DNA of 6,539 nucleotides from the NCBI GenBank assembly GCA_964523675.1, contig CAZFZT010000122.1, positions 1-6,539 on the forward strand, written 5' to 3'. Shown in pieces: positions 4,072 to 6,539 of the stretch; position 1 is the stretch's first letter; each line of letters opens with the position of its first letter. Source of the stretch: CAZFZT01 sp964523675 (GTDB taxonomy: Bacteria; Planctomycetota; Phycisphaerae; Phycisphaerales; SM1A02). The notes under the pieces are model-generated. The model was not told where the DNA came from, did no database searches, and saw only the letters and a list, made by a program, of their open reading frames with translations. The translations under genes were made by a program, and so were the position numbers.

Positions 4072-4776
4072 TCATCGCAGCGGCGCCCGCTTTGGCTCAC
4101 CCGGGCGGCGAGGGTACGCCTTGGGCGTCGGACGATCCTTCTGGACAGCCACGATCGTTCCCGTTGCCGTTGGGAGAAGTTCAATGAGCCGGCAGTGCAG
4201 CCGGTGCAGCGCTTGCTTCGCCTCAGATGCTTCCTCGGGCGCTTTCCCGCCTTTGATGGCCAGCACCAGCCCGCCGACCTTGATGAAAGGACTGGTCAGT
4301 TCTAGGAGCACATCGAGCCGGCCGACCGCGCGGGCCGTGGCGATGTCGTATCGCTCGCGATGGGCGCTGTCGCGGCCGGCCGTCTCCGCCCGGTCCTTGA
4401 TGACTTCAACATTCGGCAGTTCCAACGCCCTTGCGGTTTCGCTCAGAAACGCCGCCTTCTTTCCCGTCGCCTCCAGCAGCGTCACCCTGAGGCCCGGCAT
4501 CACAATCGCCAAAGGCAATCCCGGCAGCCCGCCGCCTGAGCCCACATCGATCAGCGAGCCCGCCTCCGCGCTTACGATCAGCGGCACCAGGGTGAGCGAA
4601 TCGAAGATGTGCCGCATCCATGCCTGGTCCGGATCGGTGATGGCGGTGAGGTTGAACCGTGTGTTGGCATCAAAGAGCAGATCGAGGTAGCGACCAAGCC
4701 GACCAAGATCGCCTGGCTCGAAAGCGATGCCGAGCAATTCACAATGCTTGAGAAACTCGGCGGTCGGTTCGGGCAT
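4072..4776 (-). CDS. rsmG: 16S rRNA (guanine(527)-N(7))-methyltransferase RsmG (GidB)
   Basis: RsmG uses S-adenosylmethionine to methylate N7 of G527 in 16S rRNA in the cytoplasm; loss of this mark is known to give low-level streptomycin resistance. The 234-residue protein carries the family motifs in order: FNLTAITD at 41-48, HIFDSL at 56-61, the SAM-binding loop IDVGSGGGLPGLPLA at 76-90, LLEATGKKAAFL at 100-111, DRAE at 128-131, ATARAV at 146-151, IKGG at 174-177 and the C-terminal YPRRPGEPKRAPL at 221-233. The E. coli enzyme is 207 residues, so the length is normal with a slightly longer N-terminus. The ATG at 4776 is chosen because MPEPTAEFLK leads directly into the conserved helix; the frame stays open to a TTG at 4869 with no family-like sequence. 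No Shine-Dalgarno precedes 4776. The gene stands divergent to glycyl-tRNA synthetase, 115 bases apart, and is not beside gidA or parAB as in many bacteria. Confidence 0.97.
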   Translation of the reverse strand: MPEPTAEFLKHCELLGIAFEPGDLGRLGRYLDLLFDANTRFNLTAITDPDQAWMRHIFDSLTLVPLIVSAEAGSLIDVGSGGGLPGLPLAIVMPGLRVTLLEATGKKAAFLSETARALELPNVEVIKDRAETAGRDSAHRERYDIATARAVGRLDVLLELTSPFIKVGGLVLAIKGGKAPEEASEAKQALHRLHCRLIELLPTATGTIVAVQKDRPTPKAYPRRPGEPKRAPLR

Positions 4777-4829
4777 AAGGGAAACAGTACCAGACGCAAA
4801 GCCGCGCCTGTGAGAAGCGGCAGGTCCAC

Positions 4830-4859
4830 CTGACGGTCGCGGCTGTGATGGGCTACCAT
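4830..4859 (+). promoter_or_regulatory. Possible promoter of the glycyl-tRNA synthetase gene
   Basis: CTGACG (4830-4835, 4/6 match to TTGACA) and TACCAT (4854-4859, 4/6 match to TATAAT) are 18 bases apart. A start near 4866 would give a leader of about 26 bases that includes the purine-rich AGGAAAAGGA before the ATG. The same TACCAT hexamer appears as the -10 candidate of the dockerin-protein gene. There is no room for a T-box in this leader. Confidence 0.4.
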
Positions 4860-4891
4860 CGTGGCCCAAGCAGGAAAAGGATCAGCAACCC

Positions 4892-6448
4892 ATGACCGAC
4901 GCAGCAACGCAATCATCCGCCGCGACTTCCGGGGGTAAGAGCATGGACGACATCGTCGCCCTGTGCCGACGCCGCGGCTTCATCTTTCAGTCCTCGGAAA
5001 TCTACGGCGGGATCAACGGCTTCTGGGATTACGGCCCGCTCGGCGCACAACTCAAGCGCAATCTCAAGGATGCGTGGTGGGAGGACATTGTGCGCAAGGA
5101 GATCGCCGGGCCGAATGGCAAGCCCGTCGAGATGGTGGGGCTGGAAACCACGATCATCACGCACCCAAAGGTGTGGGAGGCGAGCGGCCACTTGGCGGGG
5201 TTTAACGATCCGATGGTCGATTGCCGCGAATCGAAATCGCGCTACCGCGCAGATCATCTCCTTTGCATGGGTGAGCGCGGCGACAAGACGGGAAACATTT
5301 ATGCTTTCATCGAAAGTGATGATGATTCACGCGCAGCAGCGCGAAAAAAATTGGAGAAGGACAAGAAGCGCAAACTCGCTGATGATGAGATTGATTACTG
5401 CGCTTTCACCGCACTCTCGGCTGAGGAGATCAAGATCACGATCGGCCCTGATGTGAAGGCCGCCGGCACACTCACGGAGCCGCGCCAGTTCAACCTCATG
5501 TTTCCGACATACGTCGGAGCAGTCTTCGATGAGGAGAACAAGGCGTATCTCCGCCCGGAAACCGCGCAAGGCATCTTCGTCAATTTCTGGAACGTCGTGG
5601 ACACTTCGCGCGTGCGCATTCCCTTCGGCATCGCGCAGCAGGGAAAAGCGTTTCGCAACGAAGTCACCCCCAGGAATTTCACCTTCCGGTCGCGCGAGTT
5701 TGAACAAATGGAGATCGAGTTCTTCATTCATCCATCGGAAGCGAATGAGTGGTACGCCTTCTGGCGCGATTCACGCTTTGCGTGGTGGCAGTCGGTCGGC
5801 CTGGCCGGCGGCAACCTGCAACTGCGCGAACATGAAAGGGATGAACTCGCGCATTACGCCAAGGAAGGCGCGGGGACTTCCGACATCGAATATCGCTTCC
5901 CCTTCACCGCCCCGGGCTTCGGTGAGTTGGAAGGTGTTGCCCACCGCGCGGATTTCGATCTCAAAGCCCACGCCAACGCCTGCGGCAAGGGCGACAAAAT
6001 GCGCTACTTCGATCAGGAGAAGAACGAGCGTTACTTCCCGCACGTGATCGAGCCGTCCGCCGGTGCGGATCGTGGCACGCTCGCGCTGTTGTGCGAGGCG
6101 TACACGAAAGACGACACTCGTCCGAGCGGCGTGTTCATGAACTTCACGCCGCGCATGGCCCCGATCAAGGCGGCGGTCTTCCCGCTGGTGAACAAGGACG
6201 GCATGCCGGAGGTGGCGGAGAAACTTTACCGCGAGTTGCGCCGGCGCTGGACGGTCGATTATGACGCGAAGCAGTCGATCGGCAAGCGTTATGCGCGCAT
6301 GGATGAAGCGGGCACGCCGTATTGCTTCACGATTGATGGCGACACGCTCACTGATCAGACCGTCACGGTGCGCGATCGTGATTCACAGTCGCAGGAGCGG
6401 ATCGGAATTGACAAGGTGAGTGTGTTTTTGGAAGAGCGTTTGGGTTGA
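4892..6448 (+). CDS. glyQS: Glycine--tRNA ligase, single-chain dimeric (alpha2) class II type
   Basis: Charges tRNA-Gly with glycine using ATP in the cytoplasm. The 518-residue length and architecture fit the eukaryote/Thermus-like homodimeric enzyme, not the bacterial alpha2-beta2 form encoded by separate glyQ and glyS. Visible elements: MDDIVALCRRRGFIFQSSEIYGG with GFWDYGPLG at 18-51 (N-terminal catalytic start), motif 1 region at about 52-70, DCRESKSRYRADHLL at 110-124, RPETAQGIF at 221-229 (adenylate and glycine site), motif 2 FRNEVTPRNFTFRSREFEQMEIEFF at 254-278, GELEGVAHRADFDL at 344-357 and motif 3 PHVIEPSAGADRGTLALL at 383-400. The anticodon-binding domain fills 421-518 (APIKAAVFPL, then VRDRDSQSQERI). 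Residues 140-185 form a charged Lys/Asp-rich insertion (AAARKKLEKDKKRKLADDE). The first 17 residues are low complexity, so a start at Met18 (4943) is possible, but AAAAGGA upstream favours 4892. Some databases name this gene glyS. Confidence 0.97.
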   Translation: MTDAATQSSAATSGGKSMDDIVALCRRRGFIFQSSEIYGGINGFWDYGPLGAQLKRNLKDAWWEDIVRKEIAGPNGKPVEMVGLETTIITHPKVWEASGHLAGFNDPMVDCRESKSRYRADHLLCMGERGDKTGNIYAFIESDDDSRAAARKKLEKDKKRKLADDEIDYCAFTALSAEEIKITIGPDVKAAGTLTEPRQFNLMFPTYVGAVFDEENKAYLRPETAQGIFVNFWNVVDTSRVRIPFGIAQQGKAFRNEVTPRNFTFRSREFEQMEIEFFIHPSEANEWYAFWRDSRFAWWQSVGLAGGNLQLREHERDELAHYAKEGAGTSDIEYRFPFTAPGFGELEGVAHRADFDLKAHANACGKGDKMRYFDQEKNERYFPHVIEPSAGADRGTLALLCEAYTKDDTRPSGVFMNFTPRMAPIKAAVFPLVNKDGMPEVAEKLYRELRRRWTVDYDAKQSIGKRYARMDEAGTPYCFTIDGDTLTDQTVTVRDRDSQSQERIGIDKVSVFLEERLG

Positions 6449-6451
6449 TTT

Positions 6452-6515
6452 CCGGGGGGCCACCCGGGGCGTCGCTTGGGCCATCTGCTGATGGCCTTGC
6501 GTGTAGAAACGCAAG
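6452..6515. repeat. Cluster of three small hairpins after the glycyl-tRNA synthetase stop
   Basis: Hairpin one: CCGGG (6452-6456) with CCCGG (6463-6467). Hairpin two: GGCCATC (6479-6485) with GATGGCC (6490-6496), loop TGCT. Hairpin three: TTGCGT (6497-6502) with ACGCAA (6509-6514), loop GTAGAA. They begin three bases after the stop codon and sit almost end to end. No T-run follows, so this is not a standard intrinsic terminator. It may be a 3'-end stabilising structure or the edge of a REP-like dispersed repeat; the window stops too soon to tell. Confidence 0.45.
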
Positions 6516-6539
6516 CCGGGGCAGAGCGTCGGCTCGCCG

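Noticed and set aside
4022..4075. 17-codon minus-strand frame whose ATG overlaps the rsmG stop (ATGA)
   Set aside because: Very short, no recognisable sequence, and an ATGA overlap of this kind is common by chance.
4777..4869. Upstream TTG start for rsmG adding 31 residues
   Set aside because: The added Gly/Ser/Pro/His-rich sequence is not like RsmG, the start codon is rare, and the extension would run over the candidate promoter of the glycyl-tRNA synthetase gene.

Overview
The window most likely comes from a planctomycete, probably of the class Phycisphaerae. Three things suggest this: a secreted protein ending in a GC-type dockerin-like module (DLNGDSTVGVPDLLEMLANW), a Gly-rich secreted protein with a VPxPA/PEP-CTERM-like tail, and a GC-rich genome that mixes strong Shine-Dalgarno genes with genes lacking one. 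This is inference from family knowledge; no database was searched.

Layout. 1-610: two minus-strand envelope genes, a SYLF-domain lipoprotein cut by the window edge and a 106-aa membrane protein of unknown function. 611-883: a divergent intergenic region with two arrays of an 8-bp repeat in opposite orientation, each placed just upstream of one flanking gene. 884-1561 (+): a YceH/DUF480 protein. 1562-1660: a hairpin between convergent genes. 1661-2404 (-): a secreted Gly-rich protein with four consecutive cysteines and a sorting-signal-like C-terminus. 2405-2813: no convincing protein gene, but a long-range self-complementary stretch ending in a plus-strand intrinsic terminator, which is a candidate structured RNA. 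2814-3056 (-): an 80-aa membrane protein with a very good ribosome binding site. 3213-3245: a clear intrinsic terminator for the gene at 3292-3768 (-), a secreted dockerin-type protein. 3769-4071: that gene's probable promoter and a long, palindrome-rich leader. 4072-4776 (-): rsmG, the 16S rRNA m7G527 methyltransferase. 4892-6448 (+): single-chain glycyl-tRNA synthetase, divergent from rsmG. 6449-6539: a run of small hairpins up to the window end.

The window is not one system. Two translation genes (rsmG, glycyl-tRNA synthetase) stand back to back. The rest is mainly envelope or exported proteins (SYLF lipoprotein, small membrane proteins, sorting-tail protein, dockerin protein), each apparently its own transcription unit apart from the first pair. 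The parts most worth following up are non-coding: the inverted octamer arrays at 653-866 and the structured segment at 2552-2790. Neither matches an RNA or repeat family I can name with confidence.
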